64,000 nucleotides of DNA, from NCBI GenBank assembly GCA_015066005.1, contig SVPF01000003.1, positions 1 to 64,000 on the forward strand, given 5' to 3'. This DNA comes from Oscillospiraceae bacterium (GTDB taxonomy: Bacteria > Bacillota > Clostridia > Oscillospirales > Acutalibacteraceae). Positions 56,480 through 64,000 of the stretch are shown piece by piece (position 1 is the stretch's first letter; each line of letters begins with the position of its first letter). A program made the position numbers and the translations under genes. The notes beneath the pieces are model-generated. The model was given only the letters and a program-made list of their open reading frames with translations, was not told where the DNA came from and made no database searches.

Positions 56480-57781
56480 TTAAAACTCCTTTTCCTCAAA
56501 CCACGAAAGTGAGCGCTGAGAAAGCGCCATATATCTTTCGCGTTTATCTCTTATATGGGGTAAAAGCTCGGGAATGATGCCAAAATTAGCACCCATTGGC
56601 TGAAAATTAGCAACGGTTTCATCGGTAATATAACCAAGTAAAGCACCAATCATTGTAAATTTGGGTAAAACCACAGGTTCGCCGTCATTAAGCCTTGCCA
56701 CTGCATTAAGTCCTGCAATAATACCGCTTGCTGCAGATTCCATATAACCTTCAACACCTGAAAGCTGACCTGCAAAGTAAATATTAGGGTTGGCCTTGAG
56801 GGATAAATCATGACTTAAAATTTTAGGGGAATTTATAAACGAATTGCGGTGCATAACACCAAAACGCATAAATTCAGCATTCTCAAGACCAGGAATAAGC
56901 GAAAAAACTCGCTTTTGTTCAGGAAATTTAAGGTTGGTTTGAAAACCGACAAGGTTATATAGTGTACCCTCACGATTTTCGGCACGAAGCTGTACCACCG
57001 CCCAAGGTCTGTGGTCGGTACGTGGGTCACGAAGTCCCACAGGCTTTAGTGGGCCGAAACGAATGGAATCCTCTCCCCTTTTGGCCAAAATTTCAATCGG
57101 CATACAGCCCTCATAAACGTTAGGCTGCTTATCAAATTCGTGAATAGGGGCCGATTCAGCATTTATTAGCTCGTTATAAAAAGCGGTATATTCATCTTTA
57201 TTCATTGGGCAATTAATGTAATCATCCCCGCCTTTACCGTAACGCGCGCCATAAAACACCTTAGAAAAATCAAGGCTGTCCTTAGTGACAATAGGCGCTG
57301 CAGCATCGTAAAAGCTTAAATTGCCGCCATCACACAGCTTTGAAATATTTTCAGCAAGAATACCATCGGTTAAAGGGCCTGTTGCAATTACTGTAATACA
57401 GTCGGTAGGAATTTCATTTACAACCTCATTTATAACCGTAATATTGGGATGGGTTACAATTTTATCGGTAATATATTTAGCAAAAAGCTCACGGTCTACC
57501 GCCAAAGCACCGCCCGCTGCCACTGAACAGCGATCCGCCGCTTCAAGACAAATTGACCCAAGCCTTCGCATTTCTTCCTTTAAAAGCCCCGCCGCCGAAT
57601 CAACGCGGCTGGCTTTTAAGGAATTTGAGCACACAAGCTCAGCAAAGTTATCGTTTTTATGCGCAGGGGTTTTCTTATTTGGCTTCATTTCATAAAGGTT
57701 AACCTTTATACCTTTATTGGCTATGGTAAATGCCGCCTCACATCCGGCAAGACCTGCACCGATAACATTAATTTGTTTCAT
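56480..57781 (-). CDS. trmFO: tRNA U54 methyltransferase TrmFO
   Basis: A folate/FAD-dependent enzyme that makes 5-methyluridine at position 54 of tRNA, using methylene-tetrahydrofolate. The 433-residue protein begins with the FAD loop [19 protein letters not shown], followed by [28 protein letters not shown], and ends near [23 protein letters not shown]. It overlaps the topA end by 14 bases, matching the topA-trmFO order in Firmicutes. Full length. Confidence 0.96.
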   Translation of the reverse strand: MKQINVIGAGLAGCEAAFTIANKGIKVNLYEMKPNKKTPAHKNDNFAELVCSNSLKASRVDSAAGLLKEEMRRLGSICLEAADRCSVAAGGALAVDRELFAKYITDKIVTHPNITVINEVVNEIPTDCITVIATGPLTDGILAENISKLCDGGNLSFYDAAAPIVTKDSLDFSKVFYGARYGKGGDDYINCPMNKDEYTAFYNELINAESAPIHEFDKQPNVYEGCMPIEILAKRGEDSIRFGPLKPVGLRDPRTDHRPWAVVQLRAENREGTLYNLVGFQTNLKFPEQKRVFSLIPGLENAEFMRFGVMHRNSFINSPKILSHDLSLKANPNIYFAGQLSGVEGYMESAASGIIAGLNAVARLNDGEPVVLPKFTMIGALLGYITDETVANFQPMGANFGIIPELLPHIRDKRERYMALSQRSLSWFEEKEF

Positions 57782-59864
57782 TCTTATTTTCCTTTTTGGT
57801 TTTTGCGCGGCTGGGGCATTCAGAATTCATACAATATTTTTTGCCCTTCATACCGTTTATAATATAGCTGCCGCATTCCTTACAAACATCGCCTGTAGGA
57901 ATACCAGGGGAAGCAAAATCACATTTGGGATAATTTGAACAGCCGTAAAATTTATTACCCTTCTTTGAAAGTCGTTTAACAAGCTTACCGCCGCATTTTG
58001 GACAAGGCTGTGTAATTTCATCCTCAGGAACTGGCTTAGTGTTTTTACATTCCGGATAACCGGGGCACGCAAGAAATTTTCCGTAGCGGCTTGATTTTAC
58101 AACCATTTTTCTGCCGCATTTATCACAAATAACATCACTTTCAATATCGGGCACCTTAACCTTTTTACCGTTAAGTGAGCTTTCAGCTTTGGTGTAAAGA
58201 GTGTTAAAGTCTTTGCAGAACTCTTCAATTGTATTAGTCCACTGTAGTTCGCCAGCGCCAATTTTATCAAGCTGTTCCTCTAAACCTGCAGTAAACTTAA
58301 TTTCAAAAATTTTGTTAAAATATTCAACCATAAGGTCCGATACAACCTTGCCAAGCTCGGTTGGCTTTAAGAACTTTTTAACACGTTCAATATAATCGCG
58401 ACCAAGAATGTTCGAAAGAATAGGCGCATAGGTTGACGGACGGCCAATTCCGTTTTCATCCAAGGCTTTAATTAAGGTAGGCTCTGTATATCTTGCGGGG
58501 GGCTGTGTAAAATGCTGGTTACCTGTAAGGTCGCGTAATTTCAGCACATCGCCCACGTTCATATCGGGAAGTGAGCTTTCCTGCTCTTCCTCTTCGTCCT
58601 TTCCCTCAATGTAAAGTGCTGTATAACCGTCAAAACGAACCGAATAACCGCTTGCTTTAAAAAGATAATCATTAGCGGTAATATCAACATTAACGGTATC
58701 CTGCACGCAAGCGGCCATTAAGGAAGCAATAAAGCGCTCCCAAATGAGCTTATAAAGCTTATACTGTTCAGTTGTTAAGGATCCTTTAATATCATCAGGC
58801 TTTAAGTCAACAACGGTAGGACGGATAGCTTCGTGAGCGTCCTGTGCACCGCTTTTGGTTTTATAATAACGCGGGCTTGAGGGTAAATATTTATTACCAT
58901 AGGTATCAGCAATAAACTTGTTACCTGCCGACCTTGCTTCTTCGGAAATGCGCAATGAATCGGTACGCATATAGGTGATAAGACCCATTGTACCGTGTCC
59001 CTGCACATCAACACCTTCGTAAAGCTGCTGTGCAATACGCATTGTGCGTTGTGCGGTAAAGCCAAGCTTACGTGATGCTTCCTGTTGAAGTGTTGAGGTA
59101 TTAAACGGCGGTGCGGGCTGACGGTTGCGCTTACCCTTTTTAATACTTGAAACAGTATAAACCGCATTTTCAAGGTTTTGTAAAATTTGGTCAGCGGCTT
59201 CTTTATCGGGAATTAAATCAATCTTGCCGTTTTTATCGCCATAAAGTTTAGCAATAAATGACTTTCTGCCAGCAGCAAGCTTTGCGTCAACAGTCCAATA
59301 TTCCTGCTCTTTAAACTTTTCAATTTCCTTTTCACGTTCAACAATTAAGCGAAGCGCAACGGTTTGTACACGGCCTGCCGACAAACCGCTTTTAACCTTT
59401 TTCCATAAAAAAGGACTAAGCTTATAGCCAACAATACGGTCAAGCACACGGCGGGCTTGCTGGGCGTCAACAAGGTCCATATCAATTTTTCTGGGTGCTA
59501 CAATACCCGCCTCTACACCGCTTTTAGTAATTTCATTAAAGGTAACACGGTTTGCGGCATTTAAATCAAGTGCTAAAATTTGTGCCAAATGCCACGAAAT
59601 TGCTTCACCCTCGCGGTCAGGGTCAGTTGCGAGAAAAACTTCATCGCTCTCAGCGGCGGCTGCTTTTAAGGATTTTATTAAATCCTTCTTATCAGCCATA
59701 TTTATATATTCAGGTCTAAAGCCCTTATTAACATCAATACCGAATTTAGACTTTGGTAAATCGCGTATATGACCTTGAGAAGCCATAACAGTATATTCCG
59801 AGCCCAAATACTTTTTAATGCTTTTCACCTTTGTAGGTGACTCAACTATCAAAAGCTTTGACAT
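57768..59864 (-). CDS. topA: DNA topoisomerase I
   Basis: A type IA topoisomerase that relaxes negative supercoils. The 698-residue protein starts [21 protein letters not shown] (TOPRIM), has the acidic TOPRIM site [17 protein letters not shown], the catalytic Tyr region [14 protein letters not shown], and three C-terminal zinc-ribbon repeats ([27 protein letters not shown]). The start is ATG at 59864 after GGAGGA; the track adds 18 spurious codons. It lies between dprA and trmFO, as in B. subtilis. Confidence 0.96.
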   Translation of the reverse strand: MSKLLIVESPTKVKSIKKYLGSEYTVMASQGHIRDLPKSKFGIDVNKGFRPEYINMADKKDLIKSLKAAAAESDEVFLATDPDREGEAISWHLAQILALDLNAANRVTFNEITKSGVEAGIVAPRKIDMDLVDAQQARRVLDRIVGYKLSPFLWKKVKSGLSAGRVQTVALRLIVEREKEIEKFKEQEYWTVDAKLAAGRKSFIAKLYGDKNGKIDLIPDKEAADQILQNLENAVYTVSSIKKGKRNRQPAPPFNTSTLQQEASRKLGFTAQRTMRIAQQLYEGVDVQGHGTMGLITYMRTDSLRISEEARSAGNKFIADTYGNKYLPSSPRYYKTKSGAQDAHEAIRPTVVDLKPDDIKGSLTTEQYKLYKLIWERFIASLMAACVQDTVNVDITANDYLFKASGYSVRFDGYTALYIEGKDEEEEQESSLPDMNVGDVLKLRDLTGNQHFTQPPARYTEPTLIKALDENGIGRPSTYAPILSNILGRDYIERVKKFLKPTELGKVVSDLMVEYFNKIFEIKFTAGLEEQLDKIGAGELQWTNTIEEFCKDFNTLYTKAESSLNGKKVKVPDIESDVICDKCGRKMVVKSSRYGKFLACPGYPECKNTKPVPEDEITQPCPKCGGKLVKRLSKKGNKFYGCSNYPKCDFASPGIPTGDVCKECGSYIINGMKGKKYCMNSECPSRAKTKKENKNETN

Positions 59865-59880
59865 AATATTCCTCCGATAC

Positions 59881-60996
59881 TTATTTACAAATTTCGTACT
59901 GCCCTCCGGGGAGCGCACGAATGATAAATTCCATTTCCAGTTCAGTTAAAGCAGAAAGTAAATCCGACGAGGAAAGACCAGTGTTTAAATCATCCGGATA
60001 AAATTTTTGCTTATCTAAATAATTATACACTATTTTTGCCTGATTTGAAAGACTTACATTCAATATTTTTTTATTATTTTTAACTTTTTCGGGTTTTGGA
60101 GCCTCTTTATAAGCTTTTTCGATATCAATTTTATCGGGAAAGCGTGAAATATATTCATTAAAAATGTCTGAAGTATCTAAAAGTGGCTTTGCACCATCAC
60201 GCAAAAGAGCATTTGACCCCAAATATTGTTTCATATTCGGCATACCGGGAATTACAAAAACATCCCTGCCCTGACTTACTGCATGGTTAGCGGTAATAAG
60301 CGCACCGCTTCTTTTCCCTGCTTCAACCAAAACCGTACCAAGCGATAACCCGGACAGTAAACGATTTCTAACCTGAAAGGTACCGCGATTGACAGGCACA
60401 TCGGGCGGATATTCACTTATAAGACATCCGCTTTTAGCTATATGCTCACGCAGGGCGCGGTTCTCTTCCAAATATGAAACCGAAAAACCGCAGGCCATTA
60501 TCAAAACGGTAATTCCCTCGGCCTTTAAGGCGCCGATATGTGCATAGGTATCACTTCCTATAGCACCGCCGCTTACTACAATAAAGCCTGCTCTTGCAAG
60601 TCGGTAGCCGAGTGAATATGCCGCCTTCTTACCGTAATCACTCACAACACGAGGACCAACAATTGAAATAGAGGGTAAGCTTTCAAAATCAGGCATTGTA
60701 CCCCTGACATACAGCACAATGGGTGGGTTATCTATTTGCCTTAGCATTTCAGGAAAATTGCGGTTGTGATAATGTATAAGCGTTATGCCTAAGGTGTTAC
60801 ACTTTTCGCAAATTTCCTTAGCTTCACTTAGCTTAGAATTATTAAGCTTTTCGTAAACGCTTTTAGGTAAAAGCTTTTGACGGGTAACAGCATCGCTTTC
60901 ATACACCGCCTTAGCCGACGGAAAAGCTTCAAAGATTCTTGCAATATAGCGGCTACCTTGTTTTAAACAAAGCTGTAACCAAACATAATATTCCAT
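59881..60996 (-). CDS. dprA: DNA-processing protein DprA
   Basis: Binds single-stranded DNA and loads RecA in transformation. The 371-residue protein has an N-terminal helical region, the Rossmann-like core with ISIVGPRVVSDYGKKAAYSLGYRLARAGFIVVSGGAIGSDTYAHIGAL, FRVRNRLLSGLS-type sequence (FQVRNRLLSGLSLGTVLVEAG), SGALITANHAVSQGRDVFVIPG, and a C-terminal winged-helix-like region. The ATG at 60996 shares a base with the upstream stop (TAATG). No competence-pilus genes are in the window. Confidence 0.93.
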   Translation of the reverse strand: MEYYVWLQLCLKQGSRYIARIFEAFPSAKAVYESDAVTRQKLLPKSVYEKLNNSKLSEAKEICEKCNTLGITLIHYHNRNFPEMLRQIDNPPIVLYVRGTMPDFESLPSISIVGPRVVSDYGKKAAYSLGYRLARAGFIVVSGGAIGSDTYAHIGALKAEGITVLIMACGFSVSYLEENRALREHIAKSGCLISEYPPDVPVNRGTFQVRNRLLSGLSLGTVLVEAGKRSGALITANHAVSQGRDVFVIPGMPNMKQYLGSNALLRDGAKPLLDTSDIFNEYISRFPDKIDIEKAYKEAPKPEKVKNNKKILNVSLSNQAKIVYNYLDKQKFYPDDLNTGLSSSDLLSALTELEMEFIIRALPGGQYEICK

Positions 60997-61772
60997 TATT
61001 TCATCATTTCCCACATTGAAATTGAAGCAGCCGTTGCCGCATTTAGCGATTCAGCCTTGCCACACATTGGTATAGTTATACGCTGTGTTGCAGCTTCCTT
61101 CGCAACATCGGTCAAGCCGTTAGCCTCATTGCCGATAAGCAAAATGCTGCCGTCAGTAAAATTGACCTTGTTAATAGGCATAGCATCACCATCAACCACA
61201 CAGGCGTAGGTTTTAAGTCCCGATGCGGCAATTTCATCCACAAAATCATTAAGAATAATAACCGGCATACGCAAAAGTGTGCCCATTGAAGCACGAAGCG
61301 ATTTTGGTGAATATGGGTCAACGCTGTCGCGTGATAGAATTAAACCGCTAACACCCAAAGCCTCGGCCGTGCGTGAAATTGCCCCCAAATTTGAAGGGTC
61401 GTTAAGGTTTTCAAGCGCAATGTACCTGCCACAACTTGAAATTTCAGGTGAAAATGATGGAGTTTTAACAACTGCAATTACCCCTTGCGGTGAGGTCGTA
61501 TCACTGATTTTTGTAAAAAGGCTATCAGGAATTTCGAAAATTTCATCCGCATTAGCGAAAAATTTTGAAAGCGTAGCTGCATACTTTTCCCTTGCTGTTT
61601 TGGAGATAATCAGTTTATCAAACCTTATTGAATTGTCGCACGCATCATCACAAATGCGAAGCCCTTCAAGCACAAAAAGCCCCTCGCTTTTGCGTACCTT
61701 TGCCGAGGACTGCAAGCTGCAAACAAGCTTGATAAGCGGATTATCCTTACTGGTTATTACCTTAAAATTCAC
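60996..61772 (-). CDS. TrmH/SpoU-family RNA 2'-O-methyltransferase
   Basis: A 258-residue SPOUT-class RNA methyltransferase with an N-terminal substrate-binding L30e-like domain (SLQSSAKVRKSEGLFVLEGLRICDDA) and the SpoU domain: ALENLNDPSNLGAISRTAEALG, SPKSLRASMGTLLRMP, ILLIGNEANGLTD and ITIPMCGKAESLNAATAASISMWE. This resembles the YsgA/RlmB group acting on rRNA; the target base is not predictable. The start is GTG at 61772 after GAGGTG. It follows the rplT terminator. Confidence 0.9.
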   Translation of the reverse strand: MNFKVITSKDNPLIKLVCSLQSSAKVRKSEGLFVLEGLRICDDACDNSIRFDKLIISKTAREKYAATLSKFFANADEIFEIPDSLFTKISDTTSPQGVIAVVKTPSFSPEISSCGRYIALENLNDPSNLGAISRTAEALGVSGLILSRDSVDPYSPKSLRASMGTLLRMPVIILNDFVDEIAASGLKTYACVVDGDAMPINKVNFTDGSILLIGNEANGLTDVAKEAATQRITIPMCGKAESLNAATAASISMWEMMK

Positions 61773-61802
61773 CTAAAAATCACCTCTTTAAAAACGAAAA
61801 AG

Positions 61803-61829
61803 TCGCCCGAATATATAATACTCGGGCGA
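61803..61829 (-). terminator. Terminator of infC-rpmI-rplT
   Basis: TCGCCCGA (61803-61810) and TCGGGCGA (61822-61829) form an 8-bp GC-rich stem; the minus strand then runs CTTTTTCG. It lies just after rplT. Confidence 0.8.
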
Positions 61830-61835
61830 AAAAAA

Positions 61836-62195
61836 TTACTTTTCAAGAGCCTTCTTAGCAGCCTTTACTAAGGTTTCGAAGCCCTTAGCATCGTTAACTG
61901 CGAGGTCAGCCAACATCTTACGGTTGATTTCAATACCAGCCTTGTTAAGACCGTTCATAAATGATGAGTAGTTCATACCGTTCATTTTGCAAGCAGCCGA
62001 GATTCTTGTAATCCAAAGACGACGGAAATCGCGCTTCTTAAGACGACGGCCGATGTATGCATACTGACCGGATTTCATAACTGCTTCTTTAGCAGTTTTA
62101 AAAAGCTTAGACTTAGCGCCGAAGTAGCCCTTAGCAAGCTTTAACACTTTATTTCTTCTTTTGCGTGTAGCTAACGCACCTTTAACACGTGCCAT
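61836..62195 (-). CDS. rplT: Ribosomal protein bL20
   Basis: A 119-residue 50S assembly protein which in Firmicutes also represses its own operon by binding the infC leader. It begins [32 protein letters not shown] and has [28 protein letters not shown], all typical. Last gene of infC-rpmI-rplT. Confidence 0.97.
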   Translation of the reverse strand: MARVKGALATRKRRNKVLKLAKGYFGAKSKLFKTAKEAVMKSGQYAYIGRRLKKRDFRRLWITRISAACKMNGMNYSSFMNGLNKAGIEINRKMLADLAVNDAKGFETLVKAAKKALEK

Positions 62196-62220
62196 TTCTT
62201 ATACCTCCGATAATTACTTC

Positions 62221-62418
62221 TTACTTGTAAGGAATTAACTTCTTAACGGTTGCTGTGTTGGTTACGTCAGCAACTACAACCTTGCGAAGATTTCTCTTAC
62301 GTTTTGTGGTTTTCTTGTTGAGAATGTGTGACTTAAAAGCATGTGCACGTTTTACTTGACCGGTTTTGGTAAGCTTAAAGCGTTTCTTTGCGCCACTGTG
62401 AGTTTTAATTTTAGGCAT
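62221..62418 (-). CDS. rpmI: Ribosomal protein bL35
   Basis: A 65-residue 50S protein: [46 protein letters not shown] is diagnostic. It lies between infC and rplT and has a GGAGG ribosome site. Confidence 0.97.
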   Translation of the reverse strand: MPKIKTHSGAKKRFKLTKTGQVKRAHAFKSHILNKKTTKRKRNLRKVVVADVTNTATVKKLIPYK

Positions 62419-62448
62419 TTTTATTCCTCCATTTGATAATTTACTATG

Positions 62449-62967
62449 TTATTTGCTAGATTTGGGAGCCAAGAACATAAGCATGTTACGTCCTTCAAGC
62501 TTAGCAGGCTTTTCAACATTGGCAACATCCTGACAGAATTCAGCAAAACGCTTCATTGTTTCTAAACCAATTTCAGGATGGCCCATTTCACGACCGCGGA
62601 AGCGGATGGAAACCTTAACCTTGTTGCCGCTTTGAATAAACTTAATTGCTTGCTTGCCTTTGGTTTCAAAGTCATGTACGTCGATACTTAAACCTAAGCG
62701 AATTTCCTTGGTTTCAATAACCTTTTGGTTTTTCTTATTTTCCTTTTCACGCTTTGCCTGTTCGAAGCGGTATTTACCGTAATCCATAACCTTGCAAACG
62801 GGCGGTTGAGCGTTGGGAGAAATGCAAACCAAATCAAGCTCGGCCTTATTTGCTGCTTCAAGTGCCTTTTCAATTGAAACAATACCAAGCTGACTTCCGT
62901 CATTCATAATGACGCGAACTTCCTTAAATTTAATACCTTCGTTTATAGCAACTTCTTTACTGCTAAT
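62449..62967 (-). CDS. infC: Translation initiation factor IF-3 (ATT start)
   Basis: IF-3 proofreads start-codon choice on the 30S subunit. Reading from ATT at 62967, nine bases after GGAGGTG, gives a 172-residue protein starting ISSKEVAINEGIKFKEVRVI, followed by VCISPNAQPPVCKVMDYGKYRFEQAKREKENKKNQK (linker) and the C-domain IRFRGREMGHPEIG. This is the normal IF-3 length. The track ORF starts 49 codons earlier and would translate the leader and attenuator. An AUU-type start is a known feature of infC, which lets IF-3 repress its own synthesis. Confidence 0.92.
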   Translation of the reverse strand: MSSKEVAINEGIKFKEVRVIMNDGSQLGIVSIEKALEAANKAELDLVCISPNAQPPVCKVMDYGKYRFEQAKREKENKKNQKVIETKEIRLGLSIDVHDFETKGKQAIKFIQSGNKVKVSIRFRGREMGHPEIGLETMKRFAEFCQDVANVEKPAKLEGRNMLMFLAPKSSK

Positions 62968-63001
62968 GCTAACGCACCTCCAAATTAGGAATATAACAAA
63001 A

Positions 63002-63025
63002 GCGTGGGCGCAATAACGCCCACGC
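63002..63025 (-). terminator. infC leader attenuator (L20-leader type)
   Basis: On the minus strand GCGTGGGCG and CGCCCACGC form a perfect 9-bp stem with loop TTATTG, followed by TTTTGTT. It lies in the leader between the promoter and the infC ribosome site. In Firmicutes L20 binds this leader and causes early termination; the position fits, though I could not fold the whole leader. Confidence 0.75.
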
Positions 63026-63116
63026 ATAAGAATACCAAAGAAATTGGAACTTATTGACCCTTTTAAACAAAATCTGAGGGTGAGGACGATATACGCACTA
63101 CTTTGTTGTAACAATT

Positions 63117-63144
63117 ATTATACACTAATTTACGAATTTGTCAA
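63117..63144 (-). promoter_or_regulatory. Promoter of infC-rpmI-rplT
   Basis: On the minus strand TTGACA (63139-63144) and TATAAT (63117-63122) are 16 bases apart. The -35 lies inside the last codons of metK. A leader of roughly 140 bases follows. Confidence 0.8.
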
Positions 63145-64000
63145 GTATTTTTTTAATTCTTCGGCTTTTTCGGTGTTTTCCCAAGGCAAATCAATGTCAG
63201 TCCTACCCATATGGCCGTATGCCGCGGTCTGACGGTAGATAGGTCTGCGAAGATTTAATGCATCAATAATTGCCGAAGGGCGAAGGTCGAATACATTATT
63301 GACTGCTTCAACAATTTTTTCGTCACTAATTTTTCCTGTGCCAAAGGTATCAACCATAACAGAAACGGGGCGCGCAACACCGATAGCATAAGCCAACTGA
63401 ATTTCACATTTATCTGCAAGACCTGCAGCAACAATATTTTTAGCAACCCAGCGGGAAGCATAAGCAGCGCTGCGGTCAACTTTTGTTGGGTCTTTACCCG
63501 AGAATGCGCCGCCGCCGTGACGGGCATAACCGCCGTAGGTATCAACAATAATCTTACGGCCTGTAAGACCTGTATCGCCCTGAGGACCGCCAACAACAAA
63601 ACGGCCTGTGGGGTTAATAAAGAACTTGGTGTTTTCATCCAAAAGTTCAGCAGGAACGATAGGTTTAATAACCTTTTCCAGAATATCAGCGCGCAAGGTT
63701 TCAAGTGAAACGTCTGCAGTGTGCTGACTTGAAACAACAACGGTATCAACACGGGTAGGTACACCGTCGTTATATTCAACGGTAACCTGTGTTTTTCCGT
63801 CGGGGTTTAAGTAGTCTAATTCCCCGCTTTTACGAACATCGGTAAGGCGTTTAGCCATTTTGTGAGCTAAAGAAATAGCCAAAGGCATTAATTCTTCAGT
63901 TTCGTTACAAGCATAACCGAACATCATACCCTGGTCGCCTGCACCGTTTAGGTTATAAGCATCCTCTTGACCGTCTTTAAGCTCAAAGGACTTGTCAACA
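63130..64000 (-). CDS. metK: S-adenosylmethionine synthetase MetK (5' end outside window)
   Basis: Makes SAM from methionine and ATP. Only the C-terminal 290 or so residues are visible; the frame stays open to the window edge upstream of the track start at 63927. It contains [19 protein letters not shown], the ATP/metal site [43 protein letters not shown], and the late [16 protein letters not shown]. These are hallmark MetK segments, and the C-terminus is complete. Confidence 0.96.
   Translation of the reverse strand, partial: VDKSFELKDGQEDAYNLNGAGDQGMMFGYACNETEELMPLAISLAHKMAKRLTDVRKSGELDYLNPDGKTQVTVEYNDGVPTRVDTVVVSSQHTADVSLETLRADILEKVIKPIVPAELLDENTKFFINPTGRFVVGGPQGDTGLTGRKIIVDTYGGYARHGGGAFSGKDPTKVDRSAAYASRWVAKNIVAAGLADKCEIQLAYAIGVARPVSVMVDTFGTGKISDEKIVEAVNNVFDLRPSAIIDALNLRRPIYRQTAAYGHMGRTDIDLPWENTEKAEELKKYLTNS

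Noticed and set aside
62968-63114. 49-codon N-terminal extension of infC
   Set aside because: It would translate through the attenuator hairpin and is not part of IF-3.

Overview
The window looks like chromosomal DNA of a low-GC, spore-forming member of the Clostridia, probably Oscillospirales/Ruminococcaceae-like. That placement is inferred from sporulation genes (spoIVB, ylmC/ymxH, spoIIM), Firmicutes gene order (infC-rpmI-rplT, smc-ftsY, rsfS-yqeK-nadD, argS-ywiB), and RNA regulators typical of Firmicutes (THF and ZTP riboswitches, a T-box, an infC leader attenuator). Most of it is housekeeping DNA. I see no CRISPR array, rRNA, tRNA or complete insertion sequence.

Layout: 1-97 is foreign-looking sequence abutting a spoIVB gene that stops just before its catalytic SGSP motif. 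98-4379 (minus) holds spoIVB, a PRC-barrel sporulation protein, DUF624 and other membrane proteins, and a DUF6062 protein. 4453-6000 (plus) holds an 8-oxoguanine glycosylase and the folate ECF substrate-binding subunit folT under a THF riboswitch. 6037-8152 (minus) is groS-groL plus a 59-aa DUF6440 gene absent from the ORF track. 8303-22616 (plus) is one long purine operon behind a consensus promoter and a ZTP riboswitch/terminator: purE-C-F-M-N, IMP cyclohydrolase, stand-alone AICAR transformylase, glyA, purD, purL, fhs.

22633-37716 (minus) holds rpsT, a membrane nucleotide-sugar dehydratase, asnS-asnA under a T-box, engB-lon, two lipoproteins, pncB, argS-ywiB-murI, and xerD-spoIIM. 37717-38104 is a repeat-rich intergenic region preceding a plus-strand SDR gene. 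38881-64000 (minus) holds a divergent P-type ATPase, an endonuclease IV-like protein, yqeG, rpsU, secG, leuS, rsfS-yqeK-nadD-yhbY-rdgB-ftsY, a PHP protein, smc, a radical SAM protein, rnc-plsX-trmFO-topA-dprA, a SpoU methyltransferase, infC-rpmI-rplT and the 3' part of metK.

The purine operon, fhs, glyA and folT form a folate/one-carbon and purine module: two riboswitches sense complementary signals (ZTP when 10-formyl-THF is short, THF when folate is plentiful). The best leads for something new are the spoIVB interruption, an array of five TTATGTNAAC repeats upstream of the SDR gene, a P-type ATPase with altered signature motifs, a XerD-like recombinase with Lys in place of the first catalytic Arg, and a PurF lacking the glutaminase cysteine.
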